This document shows positions 1-10,516 of a DNA stretch of 64,000 nt, in pieces. Numbering within the stretch: position 1 is the first letter of the stretch; every line of letters begins with the position of its first letter. The stretch covers positions 186,001-250,000 of the forward strand of contig JAIUML010000002.1 in the NCBI GenBank assembly GCA_022565595.1. The letters run 5' to 3'. The translations under genes were made by a program, and so were the position numbers. Origin of the DNA: Saccharospirillum sp. GTDB lineage: Bacteria; Pseudomonadota; Gammaproteobacteria; Pseudomonadales; Natronospirillaceae. Under the pieces are notes generated by a model. That model did no database searches, was not told the DNA's origin, and was given only the letters and a program-made list of their open reading frames with translations.

Positions 1-1956
1 CTGCTCCGGCGGGGCAGCAAACATCGAGAACAACCGGACCGTATCGGCACCGTATTGCTCAATAGCCTGCTGCGGGTCCTTGCCGTTGTTTTTCGATTTG
101 GACATCTTGGCCATGCCGGCATATTGCACAGCATCACCGGTTGAGATCTGCTTGCCGGCGATGATTTTACCTTTATCGTCCTTCTCCGGGGTAACGTCGC
201 CAGGCGAGACCCAGACACGGCCCTTGTCGGTATCCTTGTACCAGGTTTCAGCCAGCACCATGCCCTGACAGAGCAGGTTGGTAAAGGGCTCGCTGGAGTT
301 GACCAACCCCTCGTCTCGCATTGCCTTGTGGAAGAAACGTGAATACATCAAGTGCATGGTGGCGTGTTCTATGCCGCCGATGTATTGATCCACCGGCAAC
401 CAATAATTGGCTTCCTCAGGCTCAAGCATGCCTTCGTCGTATTGAGGTGTGCAATAGCGTGCGTAGTACCAGCTCGATTCCATAAAGGTGTCGAAAGTAT
501 CGGTTTCACGACGTGCCGATTGGCCCTGCCAGGTCGTGTCTTCAAAGGCCGGGTTGTTCTTCAATGGCGAGTTGACGCCATCGAACTGAACATCTGTAGG
601 CAGCACTACCGGGAAGCTTTCTGCGGGTTTGACCTCATCACCCACATAGACCATGGGTACAGGCGCACCCCAATAGCGTTGACGGCTGACGCCCCAGTCG
701 CGCAAGCGATAATTGACGGCGACTTCGCCGCGACCTTCCAGTTGCAAACGCTCGGCAATATTCTCGAAGGCTTCTTCGGAGGTCTGGCCGTCGTATTCGC
801 CAGAGTTCACCACTATGCCCTTGTCGCTGAAGGGGGCCTGCTGAACGTCACAGTCGACGCCCTCCTCGCGCGGCTTGACCACTTGCTTGATCTCGATGCC
901 ATACTTGATCGCAAACTCCCAGTCACGCTGGTCGTGACCGGGTACAGACATGATGGCGCCGCTGCCGTAATCCATCAGCACAAAGTTGGCGACCCAAACC
1001 GGTACGAGATCACCGGTAATGGGGTGAATGGCCTTGAGCCCGGTGGCGTGGCCTTTTTTCTCCATGGTCGCCATGTCGGCTTCACTGGTGGTGCCGCTGC
1101 GGCACTCTTCGATAAAGGCAGCCAGGTCCGGGTTGGAGCGGGCTTCTTCCAGAGCCAGTGGGTGCTCAGCGGCCAATGCCATATAGGTCGCACCCATAAG
1201 GGTATCTGGTCGGGTGGTATAGACTTCGAGTTGCTCAGGGTGGTCCTGGATGTCGAAACGCAGCGTGACCCCTCTGGAACGGCCAATCCAGTTGCGCTGC
1301 ATGGCCTTGACTTCTTCCGGCCAGCCTGGCAAATCGTCCAGGGATTCGAGCAGCTCTTTGGCGTAAGCCGTGGTTTTGATGAACCACTGATCCATTTCCT
1401 TGCGCTCTACGGTCGTTCCGCAGCGCCAGCAGGCACCGTCGTGCACCTGTTCGTTGGCGAGTACGGTCAAATCATGCGGGCACCAGTTGACGGCCGATTT
1501 CTTGCGATAGGCGAGGTCTTTTTCCACCAGACGGGTAAAGAACCACTGCTCCCAACGATAGTACTCAGGGGTGCAGGTGGCGACTTCTCGGCTCCAGTCG
1601 TAAGCGAAGCCCAGCATCTGCAACTGCTTACGCATGTAATCGATGTTTTCGAACGTCCACTTCGCCGGTGCAACGTTATTCTGAATGGCGGCATTCTCGG
1701 CAGGCATGCCAAAGGCATCCCAACCCATGGGCTGCATGACATTTTTGCCCAGCATGCGCTGATAACGGCTGATGACATCACCGATGGTGTAATTGCGCAC
1801 ATGCCCCATGTGCAGCCGGCCGCTGGGATAAGGTAGCATCGACAGACAATAGAATTTCTCTTTATTGGAATCGACTACGGCTTTGTATACCTGTTTTTCG
1901 TTCCAGGTGGCTTGTACCTGGCGCTCTATATCGGCCGGGGAATAGGTGGCGTCCAT
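1..1956 (-). CDS. leuS: Leucyl-tRNA synthetase, N-terminal 652 residues (cut by window edge)
   Basis: Charges tRNA-Leu with leucine in the cytoplasm (class I aminoacyl-tRNA synthetase). The frame is open from ATG 1956 to the left edge, so the last roughly 200 residues (anticodon-binding and C-terminal parts) lie outside. Visible motifs are the HIGH-type signature [11 protein letters not shown] near residues 42-52, the CP1 editing-domain stretch [12 protein letters not shown], and KMSKS at residues 617-621 (bases 94-108), at nearly the same position as in E. coli LeuRS. The start is the only ATG giving the usual N-terminus ([13 protein letters not shown]). The opposite strand carries a long open frame over this gene, which is a coding shadow. 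Confidence 0.97.
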   Translation of the reverse strand, partial: MDATYSPADIERQVQATWNEKQVYKAVVDSNKEKFYCLSMLPYPSGRLHMGHVRNYTIGDVISRYQRMLGKNVMQPMGWDAFGMPAENAAIQNNVAPAKWTFENIDYMRKQLQMLGFAYDWSREVATCTPEYYRWEQWFFTRLVEKDLAYRKKSAVNWCPHDLTVLANEQVHDGACWRCGTTVERKEMDQWFIKTTAYAKELLESLDDLPGWPEEVKAMQRNWIGRSRGVTLRFDIQDHPEQLEVYTTRPDTLMGATYMALAAEHPLALEEARSNPDLAAFIEECRSGTTSEADMATMEKKGHATGLKAIHPITGDLVPVWVANFVLMDYGSGAIMSVPGHDQRDWEFAIKYGIEIKQVVKPREEGVDCDVQQAPFSDKGIVVNSGEYDGQTSEEAFENIAERLQLEGRGEVAVNYRLRDWGVSRQRYWGAPVPMVYVGDEVKPAESFPVVLPTDVQFDGVNSPLKNNPAFEDTTWQGQSARRETDTFDTFMESSWYYARYCTPQYDEGMLEPEEANYWLPVDQYIGGIEHATMHLMYSRFFHKAMRDEGLVNSSEPFTNLLCQGMVLAETWYKDTDKGRVWVSPGDVTPEKDDKGKIIAGKQISTGDAVQYAGMAKMSKSKNNGKDPQQAIEQYGADTVRLFSMFAAPPEQ

Positions 1957-2015
1957 CGGTTTCCTGTCAATGCGGTTGGTGAAAGTAGGGCTGGATAGGA
2001 TACCCGACCCGGGTA

Positions 2016-2657
2016 CTATTTTCGACTGTCCTTCACCAATACAGCGAGGTCTCGGCCTGGATATTCAAGCTGCGCATTCAGAGCACGCGCCAACCAGTCG
2101 AAAGTGTCCATGGAATAAAAGCTGATGTGGGTCGGGTCGTGCAGGTAGCGCCATTGCCGGAAGGCATCCCGATCGCGCACCCGTTGCGTCTGAATAACCA
2201 GGACTCCGCCCGGTTTCAGGGCGCTCCAGAGTTGCTCAAGCACCACTTTCGGCTCCGCCAGATGCTCGATCACCTCGGTCAAGGTGATAAAGTCGTAGCT
2301 TTGAGTCAGCACCCTGGCATCGGGGTGGTAGTAGCAATCGTAGAGTTCCGTCGGGTAACCACTGCTTTCGAGCATGTGCGCCAGAGCCGGGCCAGGCCCG
2401 CAGCCGAAATCCAGGCCACGCGCCGATGCGCCCACCCGCTGTGCGACGGCATCATGAGTCCCCTGAAGAAAACGACGATAGGCCGGGTCGTCAACGCGGT
2501 TGTCGTGCTGGTCGTAGACCTGTTTCTCTGCGGCTGCACCCAGATGCTGGTGTCGTGGCACAAATACCAATGTGCAGGCTCGGCAACGCCAGTAGTCACG
2601 GCCCAATCGCTGGTGCCAGTGCTCCGGTTCATCCGTCAGGCAAAGCGGGCATTGCAT
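2016..2657 (-). CDS. Zinc-ribbon class I SAM-dependent methyltransferase
   Basis: About 213 residues. The N-terminus is a small zinc ribbon (C3-x2-C6 and C25-x2-C28), followed by a Rossmann methyltransferase fold. The SAM motif [10 protein letters not shown] is at residues 82-90, a post-I acidic region follows, then TEVIEHL and [12 protein letters not shown]. The substrate cannot be read from the sequence; relatives are annotated only as methyltransferases. The frame can be extended upstream to 2888, but ATG 2657 puts the zinc ribbon at the start, which is typical of this family. The start faces the divergent histidine kinase gene, with a short shared promoter region. Confidence 0.8.
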   Translation of the reverse strand: MQCPLCLTDEPEHWHQRLGRDYWRCRACTLVFVPRHQHLGAAAEKQVYDQHDNRVDDPAYRRFLQGTHDAVAQRVGASARGLDFGCGPGPALAHMLESSGYPTELYDCYYHPDARVLTQSYDFITLTEVIEHLAEPKVVLEQLWSALKPGGVLVIQTQRVRDRDAFRQWRYLHDPTHISFYSMDTFDWLARALNAQLEYPGRDLAVLVKDSRK

Positions 2658-2780
2658 CGGTAATCTCGCAGGTTGAATTTGGCGTACTGTCTCAAACGTG
2701 GTATTAATCGGCACCAGGAAATCGATCAGGATACCCATTGTGAAGGATGTCCCGTCCGCTTGCACCGAGAGAATCTGGTT

Positions 2781-5390
2781 TTGACCCAACTTCTTACCGC
2801 TCTGACTGTCATGAGCCTCCTGTTTCTGGCCCCTTCCTTCGTCCAGGCAAATGAACACAGCGGGTTTTGGCTTGAGCGAGACGCCCAATGGCAGCCGGAA
2901 GCGCTTAATCTACAACAACTGGCACAATTTCAGTCCAACAGAGACGGTGTGGCATTGACCGGCGGCCAGTTCTGGCATGCCTTGAATGTGAACCTTGAGC
3001 AAGGTCAGGACCTTGTTATCGACTTCCGTAACTCCTCCGTCATTGGCCAATTTACTCACTGGGTTTTCGACGCCGAAGGGCATCAACTGACTCAATTTGA
3101 AGGCGGTATCCAGAGCGCAGAAACCAACCCCTTCTTTTTGCGTCATGGCCGACCACTGAGGCTTGAGCCGGGCCAGTACCAGATCATCAGCCATTTGCGT
3201 GGGCCTTTCTTTTTGGCTCAACCAGAGCCAGCCCTCTATGAAAGAGCGGAGTATCAGCAATCGATTAAAGTGGGTAACACCGTCACCCTGCTCGGTCTCG
3301 GGATATTTTTTGCGCTGGGAATCTATTACGTGGTACTCGGCACTAGCCGAGGTCGAGCCGGGGATCTGCTGTACGCAGGCTTTATACTGGGCAACCTGCT
3401 GTACAATGGTACCGCCTTGCTGTTCTTCAGCGATGTATTACGCACCCATCAGTTCTATTTGATCAGCTATCCAATTCTGCTTTCCAACACCGCCTACATT
3501 GGCTTTGTCATGGTGTTGCTGAACATCAATAAACGAACATCGAAAGCGCTTTATTATTCCGGGTTAGGTATCATTGCACTCTTTGCCGCCTTCTTTGTTA
3601 CCGCCTTGTTTGCCCCCAATCATTCTCTGGAACTCTGTCGTATTGGGGTCGGTATTTTTGCACTCTATGGGCTCACTGCCGGCATAGTGCGCATTATTCA
3701 GGGTAACCGGACGGCACGCTATTACATCATTGCAAACATTGCCTTTGTAATCCCGGCGCTGATCTCGATTCAAGCCTCCACTCTGCCGTTCGGAGATACG
3801 CTCTTTATCGAGCATATTGGCCTCTTTGCCGTTGCGGTAGAGGTCATTCTGCTGTCACTGGTCATCAGCCATCAGGTAGGGATGGTGTACCGGGAAAAAG
3901 AAGCCGGCCTGTTCGCCACCCAGGAAGCCCTGTTGGCCGCCAATCAGGCGTTGGAGACCAAGGAACGTTTCCTGGCCAATGTCAGTCATGAGCTGCGCAC
4001 CCCACTGAATGCCATCCAGGGCTCGGTAGAGTTGATTGGCCAGTACCCGCTCCCCCCCAAAGTTAATCAACATATTGACGCCATTCACACTTCGTCGAAT
4101 TTTCTGTTGTACTTGATCAACGACATTCTGGACCTTGCCAAAATGAATGCCGATCAACTTCGACTGGTGCGAGAACCCTTTGATCTGGACCAGGCCATTG
4201 ATGATCTGGCCAGCATTTACAAGAACGCCTATAACCGCGAGAAAATCGATTTCGTCATCGATATGGATGCCAACCTGCCCGCCAAGTTGCTGGGCGATGT
4301 AAATCGCCTGAAACAGGTGCTGGCCAACCTGCTCAGTAATGCCTTCAAGTTTACAGAAAGGGGTGAAGTCAGGCTGCGCATTCAACGTATGCCCAATCAT
4401 GAAATTCGTTTTAGCGTCAGCGACACGGGCATCGGCATCAGTGCCGACAAACTGCACACGGTGTTCTCTGCTTTTACGCAAGCGGATGCAAGTATCGCTC
4501 GAAAATATGGTGGCACTGGCCTGGGTCTGCAAATCGCATCCAAACTGGTTCGCATGATGGGAGGCCATCTGGGTGTAACCAGTGAACTCGACCAGGGCAG
4601 TGATTTCCATTTCCGCCTGGCACTGCCCATTGTGCAGGAAGAGAGCCTGAAGGCACCTCATCTCTCCATAGGCTTGATCTGCGACGACATTGGTAAAGAA
4701 GCCCTGCTGCAGCAGGATCTGAGACATTACGGCATTCGTATCCAGGCGGTGCGCCACCCTGGTGATCTAAAAGAGGATCCTCTGCCGGACGAAATCAAAC
4801 AGTGGCTCATACTGACAGACACCTTCCGCCCCAACTTGACGGACGCGTTCAACGAAGACCAGGCCTATGTCTGGTTTGTGAGCTATCTGGATGCACTCCA
4901 GGCGGAGTCCTGGCAGGGAACCGATCTTGATTTGCTGCCCTACACCCGCAGTACCTTGCCGCTCATGTTCAGCCCGACGGTCGCTGCAATTCAGGATCAG
5001 TTCGACCCATCATTGATGAAAAGTTGTTCGGTTATTGCCGTTGACGATAACCCGGTTAACCTCAAAGTGCTGATGGGCATGCTTAACAGGCTGAACGTTG
5101 ACTGTGAAGGTTTTGATGACCCGGAAGAAGCCCTGGCACACATTATTTCACGCTCACCCGACCTGGTGTTGATGGACGTTCAAATGCCGAGGATGAATGG
5201 CCTGGATGCAACCCGCTATTTGCGCCAACACCAATACACCAGGCCCATCATCGCCTTTACCGCCAATGCATCAGAACAGGATATGGAAGCCTGCAGACAA
5301 GCCGGCATGAACGATATTCTGATCAAACCCATCCGCATTGATGAACTCAGGATCAAGCTGAATCAATGGGTAGAAGACAAGTTGTTGTAA
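2781..5390 (+). CDS. Hybrid sensor histidine kinase with 7TM-DISM sensor and receiver domain
   Basis: Membrane sensor kinase of roughly 869 residues. Order: signal peptide (ending near PSFVQA), periplasmic 7TMR-DISM extracellular domain (about 25-155), seven-helix 7TM-DISM membrane domain (about 165-365), short coiled coil, HisKA with FLANVSHELRTPLN (His403), HATPase with DTGIGI and GGTGLGL boxes, a divergent receiver-like spacer, then a canonical C-terminal receiver with VDDN and phospho-acceptor Asp799 in LMDVQMP. Numbering starts at TTG 2781. An in-frame ATG at 2673 exists, but it lies 15 bases from the divergent methyltransferase start and would put a polar stretch before the signal peptide. 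The start is therefore uncertain. DISM domains often bind carbohydrates or other small ligands; the ligand here is unknown. Confidence 0.88.
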   Translation: MTQLLTALTVMSLLFLAPSFVQANEHSGFWLERDAQWQPEALNLQQLAQFQSNRDGVALTGGQFWHALNVNLEQGQDLVIDFRNSSVIGQFTHWVFDAEGHQLTQFEGGIQSAETNPFFLRHGRPLRLEPGQYQIISHLRGPFFLAQPEPALYERAEYQQSIKVGNTVTLLGLGIFFALGIYYVVLGTSRGRAGDLLYAGFILGNLLYNGTALLFFSDVLRTHQFYLISYPILLSNTAYIGFVMVLLNINKRTSKALYYSGLGIIALFAAFFVTALFAPNHSLELCRIGVGIFALYGLTAGIVRIIQGNRTARYYIIANIAFVIPALISIQASTLPFGDTLFIEHIGLFAVAVEVILLSLVISHQVGMVYREKEAGLFATQEALLAANQALETKERFLANVSHELRTPLNAIQGSVELIGQYPLPPKVNQHIDAIHTSSNFLLYLINDILDLAKMNADQLRLVREPFDLDQAIDDLASIYKNAYNREKIDFVIDMDANLPAKLLGDVNRLKQVLANLLSNAFKFTERGEVRLRIQRMPNHEIRFSVSDTGIGISADKLHTVFSAFTQADASIARKYGGTGLGLQIASKLVRMMGGHLGVTSELDQGSDFHFRLALPIVQEESLKAPHLSIGLICDDIGKEALLQQDLRHYGIRIQAVRHPGDLKEDPLPDEIKQWLILTDTFRPNLTDAFNEDQAYVWFVSYLDALQAESWQGTDLDLLPYTRSTLPLMFSPTVAAIQDQFDPSLMKSCSVIAVDDNPVNLKVLMGMLNRLNVDCEGFDDPEEALAHIISRSPDLVLMDVQMPRMNGLDATRYLRQHQYTRPIIAFTANASEQDMEACRQAGMNDILIKPIRIDELRIKLNQWVEDKLL

Positions 5391-5460
5391 AGCAGTGGAA
5401 AAGCAATGGCAGCACCGTCAACAAGAACAATAACACCTGAAGTTGCGCTGCCAGGTTCGA

Positions 5461-6306
5461 TCAGTCCTGTGAATCGCCCATCACGAAAGGCCCCAGGTCC
5501 GGTCGTTGCAGCCAGTTTCTGGAATCGTAGGTCAAGGCGCCGTCAACCACATGAAAGGTCAGAGCCAGGCGAGAACGATCGGATCGATTGGGTGCGCTGT
5601 AGTGCGGCAAATGGCCATGAAAGATCAACAGGGTGCCAGCCGGTACCGGTACTGCGGTGCCGGAACGCTCATCCGGCCAGGGAGTGCTGTCGAGCGGCGC
5701 CATGGTCAAGTCTGAGCCGTCTCGAAAGTAACGTTCTCGCAGCGGCCCCCTGTGGCCACCAGGCTCTACCCAGAGGCAGCCGTTCTGCAAGGTTGCCTCT
5801 TCAAGTGCAAACCAGTAGGTGATGACGCTGCTGGGCTCGGTATAGAAAAAGGTTGCGTCCTGATGCCAGGTGACCTCGCCACCAATTCGGGGCTGCTTGA
5901 AAATCACCATGGTTTGATAAAGGTGAGGTATAGAGACGCCCAGATCCTGAGCCAGTTCGGCAAGGTCCGGTCGAGAGGCAAAGGCCTTGAAGACCGGGTC
6001 CAGGTCGTGGAGGGCGTGCCCGATCTTGTTGATGCTTTGAGCGCGAGGTTGTTTCAGTTGGCCGTTGTCGTCAAAAGCGGCTTCTTCGAAGAAGCAACGG
6101 ATGCTTTGTGCCGAGGACAGAAAAAAATCATGCTGGATCTGTGAACGATCCGTTGTCGAGAATCGGCTGCTCATGTCGAGATCCGCCGCTTCGATGATCC
6201 TGTAGGCCTGATCGATTAACGTCTGACGCTCCTGGGCGCTGACCACGTCGGGCAAGAGTACAAAACCATTTTCCTGAAAATCGGACCGTTGTTGCTCCGT
6301 CAGCAT
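5461..6306 (-). CDS. Phytanoyl-CoA dioxygenase (PhyH) family Fe(II)/2-oxoglutarate oxygenase
   Basis: 281 residues, the usual size for bacterial PhyH proteins. The metal facial triad is visible: H148-x-D150 in TWHQDATFF and distal His235 in LPHYSAPN. A nearby arginine (R244 or R246 in RSDRSR) should bind 2-oxoglutarate. The substrate is not predictable; family members hydroxylate small metabolites, osmolytes or natural products. The gene sits downstream of a GST gene on the same strand with a 45-base gap. That gap contains a 14-base RutR/TetR-like inverted repeat at 6325-6338, also found in the purine catabolism promoter 52 kb away. That suggests, as inference, a role linked to nitrogen compound use. 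Confidence 0.85.
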   Translation of the reverse strand: MLTEQQRSDFQENGFVLLPDVVSAQERQTLIDQAYRIIEAADLDMSSRFSTTDRSQIQHDFFLSSAQSIRCFFEEAAFDDNGQLKQPRAQSINKIGHALHDLDPVFKAFASRPDLAELAQDLGVSIPHLYQTMVIFKQPRIGGEVTWHQDATFFYTEPSSVITYWFALEEATLQNGCLWVEPGGHRGPLRERYFRDGSDLTMAPLDSTPWPDERSGTAVPVPAGTLLIFHGHLPHYSAPNRSDRSRLALTFHVVDGALTYDSRNWLQRPDLGPFVMGDSQD

Positions 6307-6324
6307 GAGACCCCCAAAGTGAAT

Positions 6325-6338
6325 TGACCATTCGGTCA
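6325..6338. promoter_or_regulatory. RutR/TetR-like operator before the PhyH gene
   Basis: TGACCATTCGGTCA is a 14-base inverted repeat, 13/14 to the RutR-type pattern TGACCA-NN-TGGTCA, with an extra T before it. It lies 19 bases upstream of the dioxygenase start. It differs by one base from the box at 58272-58285 in the puuE/xdhA promoter. The sharing is seen directly; RutR as the binding protein is inference. Confidence 0.5.
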
Positions 6339-6351
6339 GTTTACCAGTTTT

Positions 6352-7011
6352 TCAGCCATCGGCCACTTCTTCTGTCTCTATGATTTCGCTTTCTGCGCAG
6401 GCTTCGCTGTGCCAGGCCTGAAGTGCGGGCAAATGAAAGAGATGACGAATCCACGCGCTCACAGGTTCAGAAACAGACACCTGATAACCCTGAAGCCGGT
6501 AGGCCACGGGCGCGAAAAAGGCGTCAGCGATGCTGAAATGTTCACCCATCAGATAGGGGCCTTCTGACGACGTCAGGCACTCATTCAACAGGCTGTCTAT
6601 ACGGGCGATGTCTGCTGCTGTTGCTGAATTGGGCTGAAAACCACTGATTTCGCGTCGACAATTCATCGGCATGGAAGCCCTGAGGGCGCTGAAACCGCTG
6701 TGCATTTCTGCGCAGGCAGCGCGACCCAGCGCTCTGAGGTCTGGATCTTTTGGCCAGCCAGCCCCCTGTAAATACCGCTCATTCACTGTCTCGGCTATGG
6801 CGAGACTATCCCATACCTTGAAATGACCGATCTGTAGCACTGGCACCTTCTTGCTGGGGCTGTATTTGGCTAACAGCTCTGGGGTTTCTGGCGAATCCAG
6901 GGGAATGCGAATTTCCTTGAAATGCACGCCAAAGGCGCGCAACAACAACCAGGCACGCAGTGACCAGGAGGAGTAATTCTTGTTGCCTATGATCAGGGTC
7001 AGGTTATTCAT
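6352..7011 (-). CDS. Glutathione S-transferase family protein
   Basis: 219 residues. N-terminal thioredoxin-like domain begins LTLIIGNKNYSSWSLRAW, with the Ser-Ser-Trp-Ser active-site region typical of the zeta/omega-like GSTs of proteobacteria. The VPVLQIG motif gives the cis-Pro that binds glutathione, and an all-helical C-terminal domain follows. ATG 7011 is chosen over an upstream in-frame codon at 7032 because AAGGAG stands 6 bases before it. Likely conjugates or isomerises small electrophiles in the cytosol. It lies between dxs and the PhyH gene on the same strand. Confidence 0.88.
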   Translation of the reverse strand: MNNLTLIIGNKNYSSWSLRAWLLLRAFGVHFKEIRIPLDSPETPELLAKYSPSKKVPVLQIGHFKVWDSLAIAETVNERYLQGAGWPKDPDLRALGRAACAEMHSGFSALRASMPMNCRREISGFQPNSATAADIARIDSLLNECLTSSEGPYLMGEHFSIADAFFAPVAYRLQGYQVSVSEPVSAWIRHLFHLPALQAWHSEACAESEIIETEEVADG

Positions 7012-7091
7012 GGTGGTCTCCTTGTGCCGCATTGGACCGGCTATTTACCATAGCCGGACTTACTACCTTAGACGGTTTTGACCAGTTTTGC

Positions 7092-8981
7092 TCATTCCAG
7101 TCGCTTCAGTCGGCTTTCAATAGCCGCCTGGATGCCTATGGCATCAAGCCCGACATCTGCCAACATCTTTGCCGGTTTGCCATGATCCAAAAAGGCATCC
7201 GGCAAGCCGAGTTGCAGTAACGGGACAAGCAAAGCATTGGCAGCAAGGACTTCTGCAACAGCGGAGCCGGCGCCGCCCAGGATGGCATTCTCTTCCAGCG
7301 TCACCAGCAATTCATGCTGGTCGGCCGCTGCCTTGACCACGGCTTCATCCAGCGGCTTGATAAACCTCATATTGATCAGGGTGGCATCGAGTTGTTCCGC
7401 CACTTGAGCTGCGACCTGCACCATACTGCCAAACGCGAGCAGCGCGATACGCTTACCCTGCCTGAGGGGTTCGGCCTGACCAAGAGGCAAGGGCTCAAGC
7501 GCCTGGTCGATTGCAGCGCCAGGGCCTGCACCGCGCGGGTAGCGCACTGCCGCCGGGCCCGAGAACTGAAAGCCCGTGGTGAGCATTTGCCGGCACTCGT
7601 TTTCGTCCTTGGGTGCCATCACGACCATATTGGGCACACAGCGCAGAAAACTGAGGTCGAAACTGCCCGCATGGGTGGGGCCATCCTCACCGACCAGGCC
7701 AGCCCGGTCGATGGCGAACAGCACATCGAGATTCTGCAACGCAACGTCGTGGATCAGTTGATCATAAGCCCGCTGCAGAAAAGTCGAATAGATCGCCACA
7801 ACCGGCTTGGCCCCCTCGCATGCCAGGCCCGCAGCAAGCGTGACGGAATGTTGTTCGGCAATGGCAACATCAATGTATCGATCAGGAAAGCGCTCGGAGA
7901 AGGCAATGAGATCGGAGCCCTCACGCATGGCCGGGGTGATGCCGACGAGTCGGCCATCCTGCTCGGCCATGTCGCATAGCCACTGGCCGAATACATTGGA
8001 GTACTTCGGGCCGGCCTTGGGTTTGGTATCGGCCTGAGGCGTCACTTTCTCGATTTTGGTAATGGCGTGATACTTGATCGGCTCGTTCTCTGCCGGCGTA
8101 AAACCCTTGCCTTTCTGGGTGGCTACATGCAGGAATTGTGGTCCCTTGAAGGTACGCAGATTGCGCAAAGCATGCACCAGCTCAACCACATCATGACCAT
8201 CGACCGGGCCAACGTAGTTGAAACCCAACTCTTCAAAGAGGGTACCTGGCGAGACCATGCCTTTCATGTGCTCTTCGGCCTTGCGAGCAAACTCGAGCAC
8301 GGGCGGCAAATTCTGCAGCACCTTTTTGCTGTTTTCGCGCAGGTGTGAGTAGGCTTTCGAGGAAAACACTCTGGAAAAAGCGGTCGACAAGGCGCCAACG
8401 TTTTCCGATATCGACATGTCGTTGTCGTTCAGCACCACAAGCAGGTCGGCACCGTCATGACCGGCATGATTCAGCGCCTCAAAGGCCATACCCGCGGTCA
8501 AGGCGCCATCACCGATCACCGCCACCGACTGTTTTGCCTGGCCGAGTATTCGATCGGCAATGGTCATACCCAAAGCAGCAGAAATAGAGGTACTGGAGTG
8601 GCCCACACCAAAGGTGTCGTAGGGGCTTTCGTCTCGGTTGGGGAATGCCGCCAGGCCACCACCCATGCGAATGGTGGTCATCTGTTCGCGGCGACCGGTC
8701 AGAATTTTGTGCGGGTAGGCCTGGTGGCCGACATCCCAGACCAGATGTTCGTCCGGGGTGTGATAGACATAATGCAGGGCGACTGTCAGTTCAACCACCC
8801 CCAGGCCTGCCCCGAAATGCCCGCCGGACTGCCCGACACTGTAAAGAAGGTACTCGCGCAGTTCATCTGCCAATAAGGGGAGTTCTTCCAGTGTCAGTTT
8901 GCGCAGGTCCGCCGGGATGTCGATGGCATCCAGCATCGGGGTAACAGGCCGTTGCCTGGGTATGTGGGTAAAGACTTTCAT
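7092..8981 (-). CDS. dxs: 1-deoxy-D-xylulose-5-phosphate synthase
   Basis: Condenses pyruvate with glyceraldehyde 3-phosphate to make DXP, the first step of the MEP isoprenoid pathway; DXP also feeds thiamine and pyridoxal synthesis. 629 residues, a normal length. A thiamine diphosphate/Mg site is seen as GDGALTAG followed by LNDNDMSIS, then the transketolase pyrimidine-binding and C-terminal domains ([25 protein letters not shown]). Start ATG 8981 is preferred over an upstream in-frame codon at 9041 because it gives the usual short N-terminus. It follows ispA and xseB on the same strand, the common xseB-ispA-dxs order. Confidence 0.97.
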   Translation of the reverse strand: MKVFTHIPRQRPVTPMLDAIDIPADLRKLTLEELPLLADELREYLLYSVGQSGGHFGAGLGVVELTVALHYVYHTPDEHLVWDVGHQAYPHKILTGRREQMTTIRMGGGLAAFPNRDESPYDTFGVGHSSTSISAALGMTIADRILGQAKQSVAVIGDGALTAGMAFEALNHAGHDGADLLVVLNDNDMSISENVGALSTAFSRVFSSKAYSHLRENSKKVLQNLPPVLEFARKAEEHMKGMVSPGTLFEELGFNYVGPVDGHDVVELVHALRNLRTFKGPQFLHVATQKGKGFTPAENEPIKYHAITKIEKVTPQADTKPKAGPKYSNVFGQWLCDMAEQDGRLVGITPAMREGSDLIAFSERFPDRYIDVAIAEQHSVTLAAGLACEGAKPVVAIYSTFLQRAYDQLIHDVALQNLDVLFAIDRAGLVGEDGPTHAGSFDLSFLRCVPNMVVMAPKDENECRQMLTTGFQFSGPAAVRYPRGAGPGAAIDQALEPLPLGQAEPLRQGKRIALLAFGSMVQVAAQVAEQLDATLINMRFIKPLDEAVVKAAADQHELLVTLEENAILGGAGSAVAEVLAANALLVPLLQLGLPDAFLDHGKPAKMLADVGLDAIGIQAAIESRLKRLE

Positions 8982-9168
8982 GAAATAAAGGGTACCTGCT
9001 GCGACACCTGCCCGGGTCGTTCCTGGTCCGACCGGGGCCAATGAGATTCAATGCAACTGCGTGATATCGGTTCAAGGCCGCCAAGTGTAGCGGAAAGCCC
9101 GCCAATGCCCAATCATCGGTCGGCATTTTGCCTGGTCGAACATCACTATCCGGTGAATATAGCGGTAA

Positions 9169-10047
9169 CTAATAGGGACGAGATAACACGTAGTCGGCCA
9201 GGCCATGCAAGGGCCCACTGGTCAAGCCCGCCTGCAACAATGCCTCTCTCGCTTCATCTATCTTCTGCCTGGCGGCGAGGCGAGCACCATCCAGCCCCAG
9301 TAACCGGACATAGGTTGACTTGTTCGACGCCAGATCGCTGCCCTGGGGTTTGCCCAGAACGTGAGTGCTGGTTGTCACATCCAGAATGTCATCGGTTATC
9401 TGAAAAGCGAGGCCCACCAGCCGGCCGTATCGAGCCAGGGCCGTCGGGACCGGCTCGGCAACGCCGCCACACAAGGCCCCCAACAGCAAGGACGCTTCAA
9501 TCAGGGCACCGGTTTTTAAATGGTGTATCTGGGCCAATTGCTGCTGATCCAGGGCCTGGTTTTCTGCCTGGAGATCCAGCATCTGTCCACCCACCATGCC
9601 CGACTGCCCGGCCTTCCGAGCCAAAAGCAGAACCATTTGCAATCGGACATCGGCCGAGGTCGATGGTGTTTGAGCCAGGTGCTCGAAGGCCAGGCTCTGC
9701 AAGGCATCACCCGCCAGAATGGCGGTGGCTTCATCGTACTGCCGATGGCTGGTTGGCTGACCGCGGCGCAGATCGTCGTTATCCATGGCCGGCAGGTCAT
9801 CATGAATCAGGCTGTAGGTGTGGATCATCTCGAGCGCAGCGGCTGGATATAACCAGGAGTCGTCGGCCACACCCGTCGCTTCTGCGGCGGCCCTGACCAG
9901 CAAGGGGCGTAGGCGTTTGCCACCGGCAAAGAGCGAATAACGCATGGCTGTGCGCAAGCGCGACTCAGGGTCGACAGGTAACAGCCGGTCCAGGTGCGCT
10001 TCAAGCTGTGCCTGGGTCTCGGTCTGGAAGCGGTTCAACGGGTTCAC
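9169..10047 (-). CDS. ispA: Farnesyl diphosphate synthase (geranyltranstransferase)
   Basis: Adds two isopentenyl units to make farnesyl diphosphate for quinones, undecaprenyl carrier and hopanoid-type lipids. About 292 residues from GTG 10047, close to the E. coli enzyme. First aspartate-rich motif in LIHDDLPAMDNDDLRRG, second in ITDDILDVT, plus the GGKRLRP entry motif. GTG 10047 is 7 bases after the xseB stop, with AGGA upstream; an in-frame ATG at 10092 would overlap xseB. Tight spacing indicates one xseB-ispA-(dxs) transcript. A 187-base gap before dxs shows no clear signal. Confidence 0.94.
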   Translation of the reverse strand: MNPLNRFQTETQAQLEAHLDRLLPVDPESRLRTAMRYSLFAGGKRLRPLLVRAAAEATGVADDSWLYPAAALEMIHTYSLIHDDLPAMDNDDLRRGQPTSHRQYDEATAILAGDALQSLAFEHLAQTPSTSADVRLQMVLLLARKAGQSGMVGGQMLDLQAENQALDQQQLAQIHHLKTGALIEASLLLGALCGGVAEPVPTALARYGRLVGLAFQITDDILDVTTSTHVLGKPQGSDLASNKSTYVRLLGLDGARLAARQKIDEAREALLQAGLTSGPLHGLADYVLSRPY

Positions 10048-10054
10048 TGAGGTG

Positions 10055-10288
10055 TCATTCCTGGTCTGGCATGGGAGCCAGTTTGGCGTCATCGCCCTGC
10101 CCCAGCAGTACCTGCACTTTTTGTTCTGCCTTGTCCAACGCCTGCTGACACTGGCGCGTCAGTTGAATCCCTTGTTCAAAGGTCTGCATGGCTTCATCGA
10201 GGCTCAGTTCACCAGATTCAAGGCGGCCAACAAGGGCCTCCAGTTGAGCCATCTGGCTCTCAAAGTCGGGTTGGTCGGGTTTGGACAT
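10055..10288 (-). CDS. xseB: Exodeoxyribonuclease VII small subunit
   Basis: 77-residue helical subunit that assembles with XseA to degrade single-stranded DNA. The sequence is typical: FESQMAQLEALVGRLESGE then SLDEAMQTFEQGIQL, ending in an acidic tail. ATG 10288 has GGGAG six bases upstream and is better than an in-frame codon at 10318. First gene of the xseB-ispA-dxs run; xseA is not in the window. It diverges from pomA. Confidence 0.93.
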   Translation of the reverse strand: MSKPDQPDFESQMAQLEALVGRLESGELSLDEAMQTFEQGIQLTRQCQQALDKAEQKVQVLLGQGDDAKLAPMPDQE

Positions 10289-10516
10289 GAACTGCTCCCA
10301 TCGTCGAATGGCGGCCAAAGGTACTGATGTTCGCCTTTGGGGTCAACTTTCATCGCCCCCGGCCGATACAACCTTCGACGATGTTAACTCGACCAGATTT
10401 GCATACATATTAGCAATGCGTGGTAAAAAAATCGCCGGGTACAGCGTCGCCGAACATTATCCTGCTAGAATAGCAGTTCAGGTTAACAAACGGGACTCAG
10501 CCGGGAAGGTTTGACA

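Noticed and set aside
352-1836. 494-codon plus-strand frame over leuS
   Set aside because: Lies antisense to leuS, whose minus-strand product has all LeuRS motifs; the plus product has none and is a coding shadow.
3855-4757. 300-codon minus-strand frame over the hybrid kinase
   Set aside because: Shadow of HisKA/HATPase coding region on the other strand.
10420-10516. Sigma-28 promoter for pomA
   Set aside because: A GCCGAACA stretch exists but the TAAA element is at the wrong distance (21 instead of about 15 bases).
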